NCBI RefSeq assembly: GCF_019343455.1
Contig: NZ_CP049362.1
Span: 2,542,001-2,606,000, forward strand
Direction of reading: 5' to 3'
DNA from: Alcaligenes ammonioxydans
Lineage (GTDB): Bacteria; Pseudomonadota; Gammaproteobacteria; Burkholderiales; Burkholderiaceae_B
Length of the DNA: 64,000 nt
Shown here one piece after another: positions 16,755-26,298 of this stretch; positions within the stretch are counted from its first letter, which is position 1, and each line of letters opens with the position of its first letter. The position numbers were made by a program, and so were the translations under genes. The notes under the pieces were generated by a model. That model was not told the DNA's origin. It worked only from the letters and a program-made list of their open reading frames with translations, and made no database searches.

Positions 16755-17798
16755 CTAAAGAGCGGCTTTTACGCGCTGAGCCACTTCCATAGGCACCCAC
16801 TTGGACCAGGTGTCCTCGTGTTCTTTCAAGAACCAGTGCGCCACATCTTCGGGTTCACCTTCGGTTTTTTCCATGTGCGCCATGGTTTCGTTCATCAGCT
16901 CCAGGGGCATGCTGACATTGGCCAGGAAAGCCGTCAGTTCGGGAGCCTGCTTGGAGAATTCCGTATTCACGGCCGTGAATACCGGGTTTTCGGGGTAGTC
17001 ACTAGGCTCTGGATTGGCACAATTGGGGTCGGTCAGACACCCATGCTTTTTCTCGTCGTAAGCCGGCAGTTCCAGCTTGACCAGATCCATGGAGCCCACC
17101 AGTGGCGTGGGGTACCAGTAGTAGAACACCACGTTTTCCTTGCGCTGATACGCAGAAGTCAGCGCAGCCTTCTGGGTGGCACCGGTACCGGGCGAGAACA
17201 AGGTGTAGGTATCCCCCAACTTCAGGGCATTGAACAAATTGCCACTGACCACTTCACATCCCCAGCCTGCCGGGCAGCCATAAAAACGGCCTTTACCAGG
17301 CTCTTCCGGGTCCTTGAACTCATCCTTGAATTTGGGCAGGTCGGCTGCCGACTTCAGTTCGGGCAGGCGCTCAGCGGTATAGCGTGGGATGAACCAGGCT
17401 TCGCCGCCCATATAGATGTCGCCAATACGTTTTACATTTCCCTTGGCCTCGGCCTGTTTCCAGGGGTCAGCCACACTGTTGAGCCAGATTTCCGAGTTGA
17501 CATCCAGGTCGCCTCGCTCCAGTGCAGCCAAGGCCGGGAGCGTCTCGACCGAGACGACCTCGGTCTTGCAGCCATAACCTTTGTCAGCGATAAAACGCTC
17601 AACTTCAGTCAGGACCAGATTCGATTCCCAATTCATGCCACCAAAGCGGACTGCGCGGTCCAGCTCGCAGGCTGCCGGACTTGCCGCCTGCGCGGCAGAG
17701 GACAGCCCCAGCAGAAGGCTGGTCAGCACAGAGGCTTGAATCAGGGGAAAACGGTGCAAGCGCGACTTGGCACCGGCGTGAGGGAAGTATGAAGACAT
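16755..17798 (-). CDS. proX: Glycine betaine/proline ABC transporter substrate-binding protein
   Basis: The ATG at 17798 was chosen because AGGAGGA lies 5 nt upstream; the frame is open for 18 more codons. The 347-residue product has a signal peptide (hydrophobic core LIQASVLTSLLLGLSS, cleavage after AAQA near residue 38). The mature protein is a periplasmic OpuAC-type receptor: RFGGMNWESN near the N-terminus and a Cys pair in GCPAGWGCE near residue 180. WYPTPLVGS and GCLTDPNC further on suggest a second disulfide. It captures betaine-type osmolytes for the ProWV importer. It is first in the operon. Confidence 0.9.
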   Translation of the reverse strand: MSSYFPHAGAKSRLHRFPLIQASVLTSLLLGLSSAAQAASPAACELDRAVRFGGMNWESNLVLTEVERFIADKGYGCKTEVVSVETLPALAALERGDLDVNSEIWLNSVADPWKQAEAKGNVKRIGDIYMGGEAWFIPRYTAERLPELKSAADLPKFKDEFKDPEEPGKGRFYGCPAGWGCEVVSGNLFNALKLGDTYTLFSPGTGATQKAALTSAYQRKENVVFYYWYPTPLVGSMDLVKLELPAYDEKKHGCLTDPNCANPEPSDYPENPVFTAVNTEFSKQAPELTAFLANVSMPLELMNETMAHMEKTEGEPEDVAHWFLKEHEDTWSKWVPMEVAQRVKAAL

Positions 17799-18292
17799 GA
17801 TGCTCCTCCTTGAGTTACTGTGGACGCGTCCTGCATGATCAGTCGGCGCCAAGGCTAAAGGGGTGTGCGGAAGACGATGCTCTTATCGCCAATACATACC
17901 TACGTAAAGAGCGAGTGCCAGGCACTCACGAAAAACCCGGAACGGTCAGGGGGTCAAGCCCCTTTTTCCTACCGCTCCCTGCCTTGACCGAAACAACACG
18001 GCTGGGCCAGGGTTACACCGCGCGGGGCGATGATTGCTGCGAACAAAACACGCTGTTCGGGCGGTTCTGAATCGAATTGATGAATCTGATAAGGAGGCCA
18101 TTCTACGGCCCTTTGCAATCAAAAACAAATTCTTACCGTATAAAAACCGAAAAAACAGCGAATATGTCAATGGTAAAAACACAACAAAACCCTTGTTTGA
18201 CGTGGTTTTAGCCATTTTATGAATTTTTTTTTGTTACTTATTAATTCAAAATCTCAGGAACGAAGCGCTGCCAGGGTCGTTACGTGCACGAG
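17799..18292. other. Intergenic region between proX and the cfa terminator
   Basis: About 490 bp without a credible gene; an 89-codon minus-strand frame (17946-18215) has no recognisable features. It holds the proX ribosome-binding site, a 15-bp palindrome (17913-17927), a GGGG/CCCC hairpin with five T on the plus strand near 17950-17967, and a markedly A+T-rich stretch at about 18070-18260. That stretch contains TTGACA on the minus strand (18165-18170). It is probably the osmotically controlled proX promoter zone. Confidence 0.45.
17913..17927. promoter_or_regulatory. 15-bp palindrome upstream of proX; candidate operator
   Basis: GAGTGCC-A-GGCACTC is a perfect palindrome with a single central base, about 115 nt upstream of the proX ATG. 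On the minus strand it lies immediately upstream of a weak promoter-like pair (TTTACG, 17-bp spacer, TAAGAG). The cognate regulator is unknown. Confidence 0.35.
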
Positions 18293-18328
18293 AAAAACAA
18301 ATGACAAGGCATCAAACCTTGTCATTTG
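18293..18328 (-). terminator. Rho-independent terminator after cfa
   Basis: CAAATGACAAGG (18298-18309) pairs perfectly with CCTTGTCATTTG (18317-18328). On the minus strand five T follow (18293-18297). Confidence 0.88.
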
Positions 18329-18345
18329 CCATTTAAAACAAGAAG

Positions 18346-19602
18346 TTAGCGCTGGTACATATAATCCCGGCGCCAGGGGTACATCAAGTTCGGCGCGTAA
18401 TCCAGCTCCTGCGCCCTGACAGCGCTTTGTGCCTGAGCCAAAACCTGATGAAGCGCAATCCAGCCGTGCTCAAACCCCATCGCGCAGCCGGCCAAGTACA
18501 CCCGGTAGGCACGCAGGGACTTTTCCCCCTGCTCGGAATTAAGGGTTGCCCTGGCTTTATCCAACTGTTTCTCCAAGGCGTCGCTCCAGGCCCATAAGGT
18601 ACGGGCATAGTGAGGGCGCAAATTCTCAATATCCAGCCCCTCCAAGCCTCCCTCGGCCAAGTGACGCAAGACGTGACTGATATGGGTCAGCTCTCCACCA
18701 GGGAAAATATATTTCTCGATGAAGTCGCCCATTCCCGCTCCCAGCTGGCTATTGTCAACCCCACCGGCGGTAATGCCATGATTGAGAATCAGCCCCCCTG
18801 GCTTTACCAAACGCCGCAGCTTGTCAAAATAGGCGCTGAGCTGAGCGCGGCCCACATGCTCGAACATCCCCACCGACGCCAGTTTGTCATACGGTTTGAG
18901 TTCATCCAGCTCGCGATAATCGAGCAACATCATGCGGGCCCGGCCCGACAGGCCTTTTTGCTCGATCAGCCCGTTCACATAGGCATGCTGGTTACGAGAC
19001 AGGGTGATGCCTGTTACATCCACATCGTAGTTTTCGGCGGCCCACATCAACAATCCACCCCATCCGGCCCCTACATCCAGAAAGCGCTCGCCGGGCTGCA
19101 AACGCAGCTTGCGGCAAATGAGATCCAGCTTTGCTTCCTGAGCCTGCGCCAGTGTCATGTCCGGTTCACGATAATAGGCGCAGGAATAGACCCGGCGAGG
19201 GTCCAGCCACAAGGCATAGAAGTCGTCCGACAAATCATAATGAAACTGAATCTGCCTGGCGTCCTTTTCCTGAGTGTGACGCCACACGGAGGTCAAGTGC
19301 TTGATGATCGAAGTCAGCCAGCCTGCTTGGGCTGCATCAACAGGCGAACCGGGCAAAATATCGGCGGCCAGTTGCATCAGATCCCGCATGGAGCCTTCAA
19401 AATCCATGCGCCCTTCCACATAGGCCTCGCCCAACTGACCCGATTGTCCGGCAGCCAACTGCGCCAGCGTCGCATTGTCCTTGATGCTCAGATGCACTGA
19501 CGCATTGGCATCGCCCACCTGCTCCCCGCTAGGCAGGGTCAGCCGAACCGGAATGCTGAGCTGATCGAGTTTGGCCTGGACCATTGATGAAATTGAACTC
19601 AA
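18346..19602 (-). CDS. cfa: Cyclopropane-fatty-acyl-phospholipid synthase family protein
   Basis: A SAM-dependent methyltransferase with the Cfa layout: an N-terminal lipid-binding region, then the SAM motif FLDVGAGWGGLLMWAAENYDVDVTG with GITLSRNQ, and MFEHVGRAQLSAYFDKL with the catalytic-type EHVG. LILNHGITAGG follows. It methylenates unsaturated acyl chains of membrane phospholipids. TTG at 19602 was chosen as start because AGGAGG lies 5 nt upstream, giving 418 residues; the next ATG (19584) is too far from that site and the upstream ATG (19659) has none. It ends at the terminator at 18293-18328. Confidence 0.88.
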   Translation of the reverse strand: MSSISSMVQAKLDQLSIPVRLTLPSGEQVGDANASVHLSIKDNATLAQLAAGQSGQLGEAYVEGRMDFEGSMRDLMQLAADILPGSPVDAAQAGWLTSIIKHLTSVWRHTQEKDARQIQFHYDLSDDFYALWLDPRRVYSCAYYREPDMTLAQAQEAKLDLICRKLRLQPGERFLDVGAGWGGLLMWAAENYDVDVTGITLSRNQHAYVNGLIEQKGLSGRARMMLLDYRELDELKPYDKLASVGMFEHVGRAQLSAYFDKLRRLVKPGGLILNHGITAGGVDNSQLGAGMGDFIEKYIFPGGELTHISHVLRHLAEGGLEGLDIENLRPHYARTLWAWSDALEKQLDKARATLNSEQGEKSLRAYRVYLAGCAMGFEHGWIALHQVLAQAQSAVRAQELDYAPNLMYPWRRDYMYQR

Positions 19603-19889
19603 CTTCGCCTCCTTGTATGTAAACAAACAAAGATGACGATGTGCCATCTGTGTCGACACACCGCCCGTAAGCCGTCAATCCTGTAGCCTAATACATCTTG
19701 ACCCTAAATCCGTTGCACCAAAGTCACGGACCGTGTACTTCAAACCTAAAGCACTTACGCCGAAATTGATCGTCCCCCATGCTAAACTGCCTGCCTTTGG
19801 CCCTTTGCATCGGCTTGTATTGATGCGCGGCAGACGGTAGTGGGTTCAGGCTCTCGGCCAGGATCTGCCTCACCTTAATACTTGGCCCG

Positions 19890-21083
19890 ATGACACGCAA
19901 CCACTCTCCTGCATTTCCTCCCTGGCTCGTTTTGATGGGGCTGCTCACTGCCCTGGGCCCCCTGGCCATTGATATGTACCTGCCCGCCTTCCCGGCGATG
20001 GCCCAGGGCCTGAATACCTCGGCGGGCATGGTAGAGCGCACGCTGGCCGGTTTTCTGCTGGGCGTGGGCCTGGCGCAACTGGTCTATGGCCCCATGGCAG
20101 ACCGCTTCGGGCGCAAGCGGCCGCTGCTGTTTGGCGTCCTGCTCTTTACATTGGCCTCTTTTTTCTGTGCTCGCGCCAGCACGATTGATGAGCTTACTGT
20201 CTGGCGCATTATCCAGGCCTTTGGGGGCGCGGCCGGTATGGCGATCCCACGCGCGGTCATCCGCGATCGCTTTGAAACCCGGGAAGCCGCCCGCGCCTTG
20301 TCCATGCTAATGCTTATCATGGGAGTGATGCCTATTCTGGCGCCTCTGATCGGCGGCCAGATCCTGCTGTTCAGTGACTGGCGAGGCATTTTCTTCTTCA
20401 TGACCGGCAGTGGCATCTTGCTCTGGCTGCTGACTTTTTTCACCATGAAAGAGTCGCTCGCTCCCGAGCGTGTGCTGCCATTGCAACCTAAATTGATCGC
20501 TCATAATTACAGCGCCTTGCTGCGCGACCGGCCCTTCATGTTTTATTCCCTGGCCGCCGGTTTCAGTTCTGCGGGCATGTTTGCCTATATCGCCGGATCG
20601 CCCCGCGTCTTTATTGATTTATTTTCTGTCGAGCCGCGTCATTTCGGTTTTTATTTTGGCGCCAATGCCGCCTGTCTGATTGTTTTCTCTCAAGTCAGCG
20701 CCCGTTTGCTCAATACGTATAGCCCACCCACTTTGTTGCGCGTGGCACAGGGACTGCAGGTGATCGTTACCCTGCTGGGTGCCATTTTGACCCTGCTAGG
20801 CATGCTGGACCTGACCTGGTTGATGGTGACCTTAATGGGCTTTATGGCTTGTCAGGGTTTTGTAAACCCCAACTCCGCCGCCCTGGCCCTGTCCGAACAG
20901 GGCCATCGCCTGGGAACCGCCTCCGCCCTGATGGGAGCCTTGCAAATGCTGTGTGGCGCCCTGGCCGGTTTTGCAGTCAGCAGTTGGGCATCTTCCGATG
21001 CCTTGCCCCTGACCGCGGTCCTGGCCGGCTGTGGTGTCTTATCGTGGCTGTTTGGCCGCAATGCAGCAAGGAAAGCACGGTAA
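19890..21083 (+). CDS. Bcr/CflA family multidrug efflux MFS transporter
   Basis: The 397-residue protein has twelve membrane segments. The first helix carries ALGPLAIDMYLPAFPAM, the Bcr/CflA and DHA1 signature, followed by GPMADRFGRKRPLL in loop 2-3. The mid-protein DWRGIFFFMTGSGI is another Bcr-type motif. It is a predicted proton-driven drug exporter of the inner membrane (bicyclomycin or chloramphenicol type); the natural substrate is unknown. It is divergent from cfa across about 290 bp. No clear terminator follows, though CCCCAG/CTGGGG at 21130-21143 forms a small palindrome before rpmB. Confidence 0.87.
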   Translation: MTRNHSPAFPPWLVLMGLLTALGPLAIDMYLPAFPAMAQGLNTSAGMVERTLAGFLLGVGLAQLVYGPMADRFGRKRPLLFGVLLFTLASFFCARASTIDELTVWRIIQAFGGAAGMAIPRAVIRDRFETREAARALSMLMLIMGVMPILAPLIGGQILLFSDWRGIFFFMTGSGILLWLLTFFTMKESLAPERVLPLQPKLIAHNYSALLRDRPFMFYSLAAGFSSAGMFAYIAGSPRVFIDLFSVEPRHFGFYFGANAACLIVFSQVSARLLNTYSPPTLLRVAQGLQVIVTLLGAILTLLGMLDLTWLMVTLMGFMACQGFVNPNSAALALSEQGHRLGTASALMGALQMLCGALAGFAVSSWASSDALPLTAVLAGCGVLSWLFGRNAARKAR

Positions 21084-21223
21084 AACTTGATCTAAGTGAT
21101 TTTTCCATATTAGAATAATCTTCTTTGTACCCCAGCACTGGGGTTAACACGATCCTAATTTTACAATCGCCCGCGGCTTTTTTCGTTTAGCGGAGGCTGA
21201 TTTAGATCTCAAGGGGTATGACC

Positions 21224-21460
21224 ATGGCACGCGTATGCCAAGTGACCGGAAAAGGCCCAATGTCGGGCAACAATGTTTCGCACGCCAACAATAAGACCAA
21301 GCGTCGCTTCCTGCCAAACCTGCAGTCCCGTCGTTTCTGGGTTGAAAGTGAAAACCGCTGGGTTCGCCTGCGCGTTTCCGCTAACGCTATCCGCACGATC
21401 GACAAGAACGGTATCGACTCCGTTCTGGCCGAAATGCGCTCCCGCGGCGAAAAGTACTAA
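21224..21460 (+). CDS. rpmB: 50S ribosomal protein L28
   Basis: The 78-residue protein [20 protein letters not shown], with [16 protein letters not shown] and an [16 protein letters not shown] segment, is full-length L28. An ATG two codons upstream is possible, but MARVC is the conserved start of the family. It is a structural protein of the large ribosomal subunit. rpmG follows after 35 nt, the standard rpmB-rpmG operon. AAGGGG lies 7 nt before the start. Confidence 0.97.
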   Translation: MARVCQVTGKGPMSGNNVSHANNKTKRRFLPNLQSRRFWVESENRWVRLRVSANAIRTIDKNGIDSVLAEMRSRGEKY

Positions 21461-21495
21461 GCTGCGCTTCTTAAACATTTAACCAGGAGCTCATC

Positions 21496-21663
21496 ATGGC
21501 AAAAGGTATACGCGAAAAAATCAAACTCGAATCGTCCGCCGGTACGGGTCACTTCTACACCACCACCAAAAACAAGCGCAACATGCCTGAAAAGATGGTG
21601 ATCAAGAAATTTGACCCCGTCGTTCGCAAGCACGTCGAGTACAAAGAAACCAAGCTGCGTTAA
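21496..21663 (+). CDS. rpmG: 50S ribosomal protein L33
   Basis: A 55-residue reading frame begins [20 protein letters not shown] and continues with [20 protein letters not shown] and a VEYKETKLR end. This is complete L33 of the Cys-less form. AGGAG lies 6 nt upstream of the ATG. It is the second gene of the rpmB-rpmG operon, and a strong terminator follows 40 nt after the stop. It is a structural protein of the large ribosomal subunit, near the E-site. Confidence 0.97.
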   Translation: MAKGIREKIKLESSAGTGHFYTTTKNKRNMPEKMVIKKFDPVVRKHVEYKETKLR

Positions 21664-21702
21664 TTCGCGCCCGCTCCTGCAGCGGATTGGTTTTCAAAAA
21701 AG

Positions 21703-21727
21703 CCCCTGCCCTGCAGGGGTTTTTTTT
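21703..21727 (+). terminator. Rho-independent terminator after rpmG
   Basis: CCCCTGC/GCAGGGG stem with a 3-nt loop (21703-21719), preceded by a run of A and followed by eight T. Confidence 0.94.
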
Positions 21728-21824
21728 GCCCTTCACGGGCTGCTGTGGCAGGCCCACCTCCTGTCTGCCATTACGTTCATGCACACTGCCCGCCTTGCAG
21801 CCGTCCACAGCGAGATTTGCCCCG

Positions 21825-21830
21825 TATAAT
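21825..21830 (+). promoter_or_regulatory. -10 element of the leuS promoter
   Basis: A perfect TATAAT is centred 46 nt upstream of the leuS ATG. No good -35 is visible (GTCCAC at 16-bp spacing is weak). The ATG at 21829 overlaps this element, which argues against it as a start codon. Confidence 0.6.
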
Positions 21831-21873
21831 GGCGGATACTCCTTTACTTCTGTCTAAAACGGTATTGCCACTC

Positions 21874-24531
21874 ATGCAGGAACGTTACAACCCCAGCGAG
21901 GTCGAACAACTCGCTCAGCAAAACTGGACCGATCGGGACGCCTATCGTGCCGTCGAGAACGCCACCGCTCCGGATGGCTCGCTCAAACCCAAGTTTTACG
22001 CATGCTCCATGCTGCCCTACCCCAGTGGCAAGCTACACATGGGCCACGTGCGCAACTACACCATCAACGACATGATGGCGCGCCAGCTACGCATGCGCGG
22101 TTTTAACGTTCTCATGCCCATGGGCTGGGATGCTTTTGGCATGCCCGCCGAAAACGCCGCCATCAAGTCACAAGTGCCGCCTGCCAAGTGGACTTACGAC
22201 AATATCGCCTACATGAAAAAGCAGATGCAGGCGATGGGGCTGGCAATCGACTGGTCGCGCGAAATGTGCGCCTGCGATCCTGAATACTACAAATGGAACC
22301 AGTGGCTGTTCCTGAAGATGCTGGAAAAAGGCATTGCCTACCGCAAGACCCAGACGGTGAACTGGGACCCAGTGGACCAAACCGTTCTGGCCAACGAACA
22401 GGTTATTGAAGGCCGTGGCTGGCGCTCCGGTGCGCTGGTTGAAAAGCGTGAAATCCCCGGCTACTACCTGCGCATTACCGATTACGCCGAAGAGCTGCTG
22501 GATACCGTGAAAACCGGCCTGCCCGGATGGCCCGAGCGTGTACGCCTGATGCAGGAGAACTGGATCGGCAAGAGCCAGGGCGTACGCTTTGCGTTCCCTC
22601 ACGACATTCGTGACGAGCAAGGCCAACTGATTCAGGACGGTCGTCTGTACGTGTTCACCACCCGCGTGGACACCATCATGGGCGTTACCTTCTGTGCGGT
22701 TGCTCCTGAGCACCCGCTGGCTGCCCTGGCTGCCCGCAACAATCCCGAGCTGACGGCCTTTATTGAAGAATGCAAGAAAGGCGGCACCACGGAAGCCGAC
22801 ATGGCTACCCGCGAAAAAGAAGGTCTGCCGACCGGCCTGAGCGTCAAGCACCCCTTGACGGGCGCGGACGTTCCTGTCTGGGTCGGTAACTATGTCTTGA
22901 TGAGCTACGGTGACGGTGCCGTGATGGGCGTGCCTGCTCACGACGAGCGCGACTTCGCCTTCGCCCTGAAATACCAATTGCCTATCAATCAGGTCATTGG
23001 GGTAGAAGGCAAGGAATACGACGCCACCCAATGGCAAGACTGGTACGGCGACAAGCAGCAAGGTCAAACCATCAATTCCGGCAAGTACGACGGCCTGACG
23101 CACGTCGCGGCCGTGGATGCCATTGCCGCAGACCTGAACGCCAAGGAACTGGGCGAAAAACAAACCACCTATCGTCTGCGCGACTGGGGCATTTCCCGTC
23201 AGCGTTACTGGGGCACCCCGATCCCGATCATCCACTGCGACGATTGCGGACCGGTTCCTGTTCCAGAAAAAGATCTGCCCGTGGTCTTGCCCGAAGAGCT
23301 GATTCCCGATGGCAGCGGCAACCCGCTGAACAAGCATGACGCCTTCCTGAAGTGCGCTTGCCCTTCTTGTGGCAAACCCGCACGCCGTGAAACAGATACC
23401 ATGGACACCTTTGTGGACTCGTCCTGGTACTTCCTGCGCTACACCACACCCAATCTGAACGATTCCATGACCGATCCACGCACCGATTACTGGATGCCCA
23501 TGGATCAGTACATCGGTGGTATCGAACACGCTGTGCTGCACTTGCTGTACGCCCGCTTCTGGACCAAAGTCATGCGCGACATGGGCCTGGTCAAGATTGA
23601 CGAGCCCTTCACCCGCCTGCTGTGCCAGGGCATGGTGCTGAACCACAGCTACACCCGCCGCACCCCACAAGGGGGTATCGAATACTTCTGGCCTGAAACT
23701 GTCGAAAACGTTTACGACGAAAAAGGCGCGATTATCGGTGCCCGCTTAAAGAGCGATGGTCAGCCCGTGCAGTACAACGGCATTGGCACCATGTCCAAGT
23801 CCAAGAACAACGGCGTGGACCCTCAATCCCTGATCGACACGCTGGGTGCGGACACCGCCCGCCTGTTCATCATGTTCGCCAGCCCGCCAGAACAGACGCT
23901 GGAGTGGTCTGATTCGGGTGTGGATGGCGCCAACCGCTTCCTGCGTCGCCTGTGGGCCTTCTGCTACAACCACGCCGATGCGCTGCGCGCCGGCAACGCC
24001 CAAGCTACCGATTGGAGTGATCTGGACGCCGCTGCCAAGCGCGCACGCCTGGAAATTCACTCGCTGCTCAAGCAAGCCAATTACGATTACGAGCGCATTC
24101 AATACAACACGGTTGTTTCGGCGTGCATGAAAATGCTCAACACGCTGGAACAGACGCAGTGGGAAGACACACCGGCAGCACAACGTGCGCTGGCCGAGAC
24201 CACCTCCATCCTGTTGCGTGTTCTGTACCCGGTTGTCCCCCACATCACCTGGCAGTTGTGGCGTGAGCTGGGTTGGGCTGATACGCTGGGTGATCTGCTC
24301 GATGCAGCCTGGCCCGACGTTGATGAACAGGCCTTGATTGCCGACGAAATTGAACTGATGCTGCAAGTCAACGGCAAGCTGCGCGGCTCACTGGTCGTGC
24401 CTCAGGGAGCAGAAAAAGCCGCCATTGAACAAGCCGCTGCCCAACACGCCGCCGTGCTCAAGTATTTGGAAGGCCGCCCTGCCAAACGCATTATCGTCGT
24501 GCCCGGCAAACTCGTTAACGTCGTAGGTTAA
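21874..24531 (+). CDS. leuS: Leucine-tRNA ligase
   Basis: The 885-residue class I synthetase begins [18 protein letters not shown]. The HIGH-type motif is in [17 protein letters not shown] (near residue 45). The CP1 editing domain follows ([13 protein letters not shown] near 265). The catalytic lysine motif is MSKSKNNG (near 640), and the C-terminal anticodon-binding and LTA-like domain ends at [10 protein letters not shown]. The start was placed at 21874 because the upstream ATG lies inside the promoter -10. It charges tRNA-Leu in the cytoplasm. lptE follows after 2 nt; the leuS-lptE-holA order is conserved in proteobacteria. Confidence 0.98.
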   Translation: MQERYNPSEVEQLAQQNWTDRDAYRAVENATAPDGSLKPKFYACSMLPYPSGKLHMGHVRNYTINDMMARQLRMRGFNVLMPMGWDAFGMPAENAAIKSQVPPAKWTYDNIAYMKKQMQAMGLAIDWSREMCACDPEYYKWNQWLFLKMLEKGIAYRKTQTVNWDPVDQTVLANEQVIEGRGWRSGALVEKREIPGYYLRITDYAEELLDTVKTGLPGWPERVRLMQENWIGKSQGVRFAFPHDIRDEQGQLIQDGRLYVFTTRVDTIMGVTFCAVAPEHPLAALAARNNPELTAFIEECKKGGTTEADMATREKEGLPTGLSVKHPLTGADVPVWVGNYVLMSYGDGAVMGVPAHDERDFAFALKYQLPINQVIGVEGKEYDATQWQDWYGDKQQGQTINSGKYDGLTHVAAVDAIAADLNAKELGEKQTTYRLRDWGISRQRYWGTPIPIIHCDDCGPVPVPEKDLPVVLPEELIPDGSGNPLNKHDAFLKCACPSCGKPARRETDTMDTFVDSSWYFLRYTTPNLNDSMTDPRTDYWMPMDQYIGGIEHAVLHLLYARFWTKVMRDMGLVKIDEPFTRLLCQGMVLNHSYTRRTPQGGIEYFWPETVENVYDEKGAIIGARLKSDGQPVQYNGIGTMSKSKNNGVDPQSLIDTLGADTARLFIMFASPPEQTLEWSDSGVDGANRFLRRLWAFCYNHADALRAGNAQATDWSDLDAAAKRARLEIHSLLKQANYDYERIQYNTVVSACMKMLNTLEQTQWEDTPAAQRALAETTSILLRVLYPVVPHITWQLWRELGWADTLGDLLDAAWPDVDEQALIADEIELMLQVNGKLRGSLVVPQGAEKAAIEQAAAQHAAVLKYLEGRPAKRIIVVPGKLVNVVG

Positions 24532-24533
24532 TC

Positions 24534-25166
24534 ATGCACTCAGCCCGCCTATTTTCTTCCAGCTCCATGTCTGCTCCTGCACCCAGGTTCTGGGGACTGG
24601 CGGGCCTGATCGTCCTGCTCAGCCTGGTGTTGACCGCCTGCGGTTTCCATCTGAAAGGCGTGTCTCCGCTGCCGTTTGACACGCTATACACGAACATTAC
24701 GGACAACAGCGCTTTTGGCGCGAACCTGCGCCGCACTTTATCGGCCAGCTCGCCGCAGACCCGCTTTGTTGAGCGCCCGCAAGAGGCAGAGGCCCTCTTG
24801 CAACAGCTCTCGCTCAACCGTAATCAACGTGAGATCTCCATCAACGCCAAAGGTCAGGTGGAAGAGTACGAACTGCAGCTGACCTTCGTGTTTGAACTGC
24901 TGGACGCCAAGGGCCGCCCCATCCTGCCTCCCACCACCTTGAACGTGATTCGAGAGGTGCCTTATGACGCTGAAGCGGTTCAGGCCAAAGACAGCGAGAT
25001 CGAGATGATTTTCCGTGACATGGAACAGTCACTGATCAACCGAATCGTGCGCCGCCTGAGCTCTCCCGATGTCGCCAGCGCCTACCACTTCCTGCGCAGT
25101 CAGCCCGAGGCCAGCTCGATGGAAGAGATGGAACTGCTGCCCGCGCGAGAACAGGCGCCGTTGTAA
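24534..25166 (+). CDS. lptE: LPS-assembly lipoprotein LptE
   Basis: The 210-residue protein has a lipoprotein signal: hydrophobic LIVLLSLVLTACGFHLKG with the lipidated Cys at about residue 35 (LTAC lipobox). GFHLKG right after the Cys is the LptE signature. The rest is an alpha/beta fold (QLSLNRNQREISINAKGQV and YELQLTFVFEL). LptE plugs the LptD barrel in the outer membrane and helps insert lipopolysaccharide. It starts 2 nt after leuS and ends 2 nt before holA, so the three are cotranscribed. Confidence 0.93.
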   Translation: MHSARLFSSSSMSAPAPRFWGLAGLIVLLSLVLTACGFHLKGVSPLPFDTLYTNITDNSAFGANLRRTLSASSPQTRFVERPQEAEALLQQLSLNRNQREISINAKGQVEEYELQLTFVFELLDAKGRPILPPTTLNVIREVPYDAEAVQAKDSEIEMIFRDMEQSLINRIVRRLSSPDVASAYHFLRSQPEASSMEEMELLPAREQAPL

Positions 25167-25168
25167 GT

Positions 25169-26230
25169 ATGGGACGCAGGGCCGACCACGACACCTTGCT
25201 GCGCGAACTGGCTACGCCATCCGCCGCTTTCCAACCACTTTATGTGGTGTCTGGCGACGAGCCCCTCTTGCTGGTTGAAGCAGCCGACGCGGTACGCGCC
25301 CGTGCCCGTCAGGATGGTTTTACAGAACGCAGCAGCTTTACGCTGGATGCACGCGCAGACTGGTCCCAGCTATTTGCGGTGGCCCAGAACATCTCCTTGT
25401 TTGGCGATCAAAAGCTGGTGGATATCAACATCCCCAGTGGCAAACCCGGCAAACCGGGGGGCGACGCCCTGCAAAAACTGTGCGAACTGATTAGCGGTGG
25501 CCAGATGGACGGCACCAGCTTTCTGATCCAACTGCCCAGATTGGACAAGGCCACGCGCAACAGCAAATGGTGTCAAGCTCTGGAACAAGCGGCCTACTGG
25601 GTTGAAATTCAGCCCATCAGTCGCCACTCCCTGGCGGGCTGGATTGCCCAGCGCCTCCAGGCTCAGGACCAAAGCCTGGAGCGCAACAGCCTGGAATGGA
25701 TGGCTGACAAGGTTGAGGGCAATCTGTTGGCTGCGCATCAGGAAATCCAGAAACTGGCCCTGATTTACCCACCTGGACAGCTCACCCAGCAAGAACTGGA
25801 GAGCGCGGTACTGAATGTGGCACGATACAGCGTGTTTGATCTGCGCGACGCCATGCTGGCGGGCCATAGCCAACGGGCGCTCACCATACTGGATGGCTTG
25901 CAGGCAGAAGGCGAGGCCTTGCCTCTGGTCTTGTGGGCCGTGGGTGAAGAGGTCCGCACCCTGGCGCGCCTGTCGCAAGCGCGTCAGCAAGGGATGGATT
26001 TATCCAACCTGTTTCGTCAATACCGCATTTTCGGTCCGCGTGAAAAACTGGTACGCCAGGCGCTGGATCGCATCCCGCCCCACAGCTGGCCCGCCTCGGT
26101 TCTGCACGCCCACGATATAGACCGTTTGATTAAAGGCCTGCACCCCAACGGACGTCAGCAAGACCCGTGGGAAGAAATGCGCCGCCTGACCATGCGTATC
26201 GCGGTCGCGACACAAGCGCCCCGTCGCTAA
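25169..26230 (+). CDS. holA: DNA polymerase III subunit delta
   Basis: The 353-residue protein shows the clamp-loader delta layout. The N-terminal AAA-like domain begins FQPLYVVSGDEPLLLVEAAD (near residue 20). NISLFGDQKLVDIN is near 78, the degenerate sensor region LPRLDKATRNSKW near 130, and the C-terminal collar domain contains MADKVEGNLLAAHQEIQKLAL (near 185). It opens the beta clamp as part of the replicative polymerase holoenzyme. It follows lptE with a 2-nt gap, as in many gammaproteobacteria and betaproteobacteria. Confidence 0.95.
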   Translation: MGRRADHDTLLRELATPSAAFQPLYVVSGDEPLLLVEAADAVRARARQDGFTERSSFTLDARADWSQLFAVAQNISLFGDQKLVDINIPSGKPGKPGGDALQKLCELISGGQMDGTSFLIQLPRLDKATRNSKWCQALEQAAYWVEIQPISRHSLAGWIAQRLQAQDQSLERNSLEWMADKVEGNLLAAHQEIQKLALIYPPGQLTQQELESAVLNVARYSVFDLRDAMLAGHSQRALTILDGLQAEGEALPLVLWAVGEEVRTLARLSQARQQGMDLSNLFRQYRIFGPREKLVRQALDRIPPHSWPASVLHAHDIDRLIKGLHPNGRQQDPWEEMRRLTMRIAVATQAPRR

Positions 26231-26298
26231 GCGTCCAATACCCCTTAATGTCTTAATTGTTGCGATAATGCTCTCTTGAACCGGAGAGTTACACGGCT

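Noticed and set aside
17946..18215. 89-codon minus-strand frame upstream of proX as a possible small gene
   Set aside because: No ribosome-binding site, no recognisable family, and it spans the A+T-rich promoter zone and a GC-rich hairpin.
21130..21143. CCCCAG/CTGGGG palindrome before rpmB as a terminator of the Bcr-type gene
   Set aside because: The stem is only 6 bp with a 2-nt loop and no T run follows, so a terminator cannot be supported.
22168..23670. 500-codon minus-strand open frame inside leuS
   Set aside because: It lies within the canonical leuS catalytic and editing domains; it is a shadow frame.
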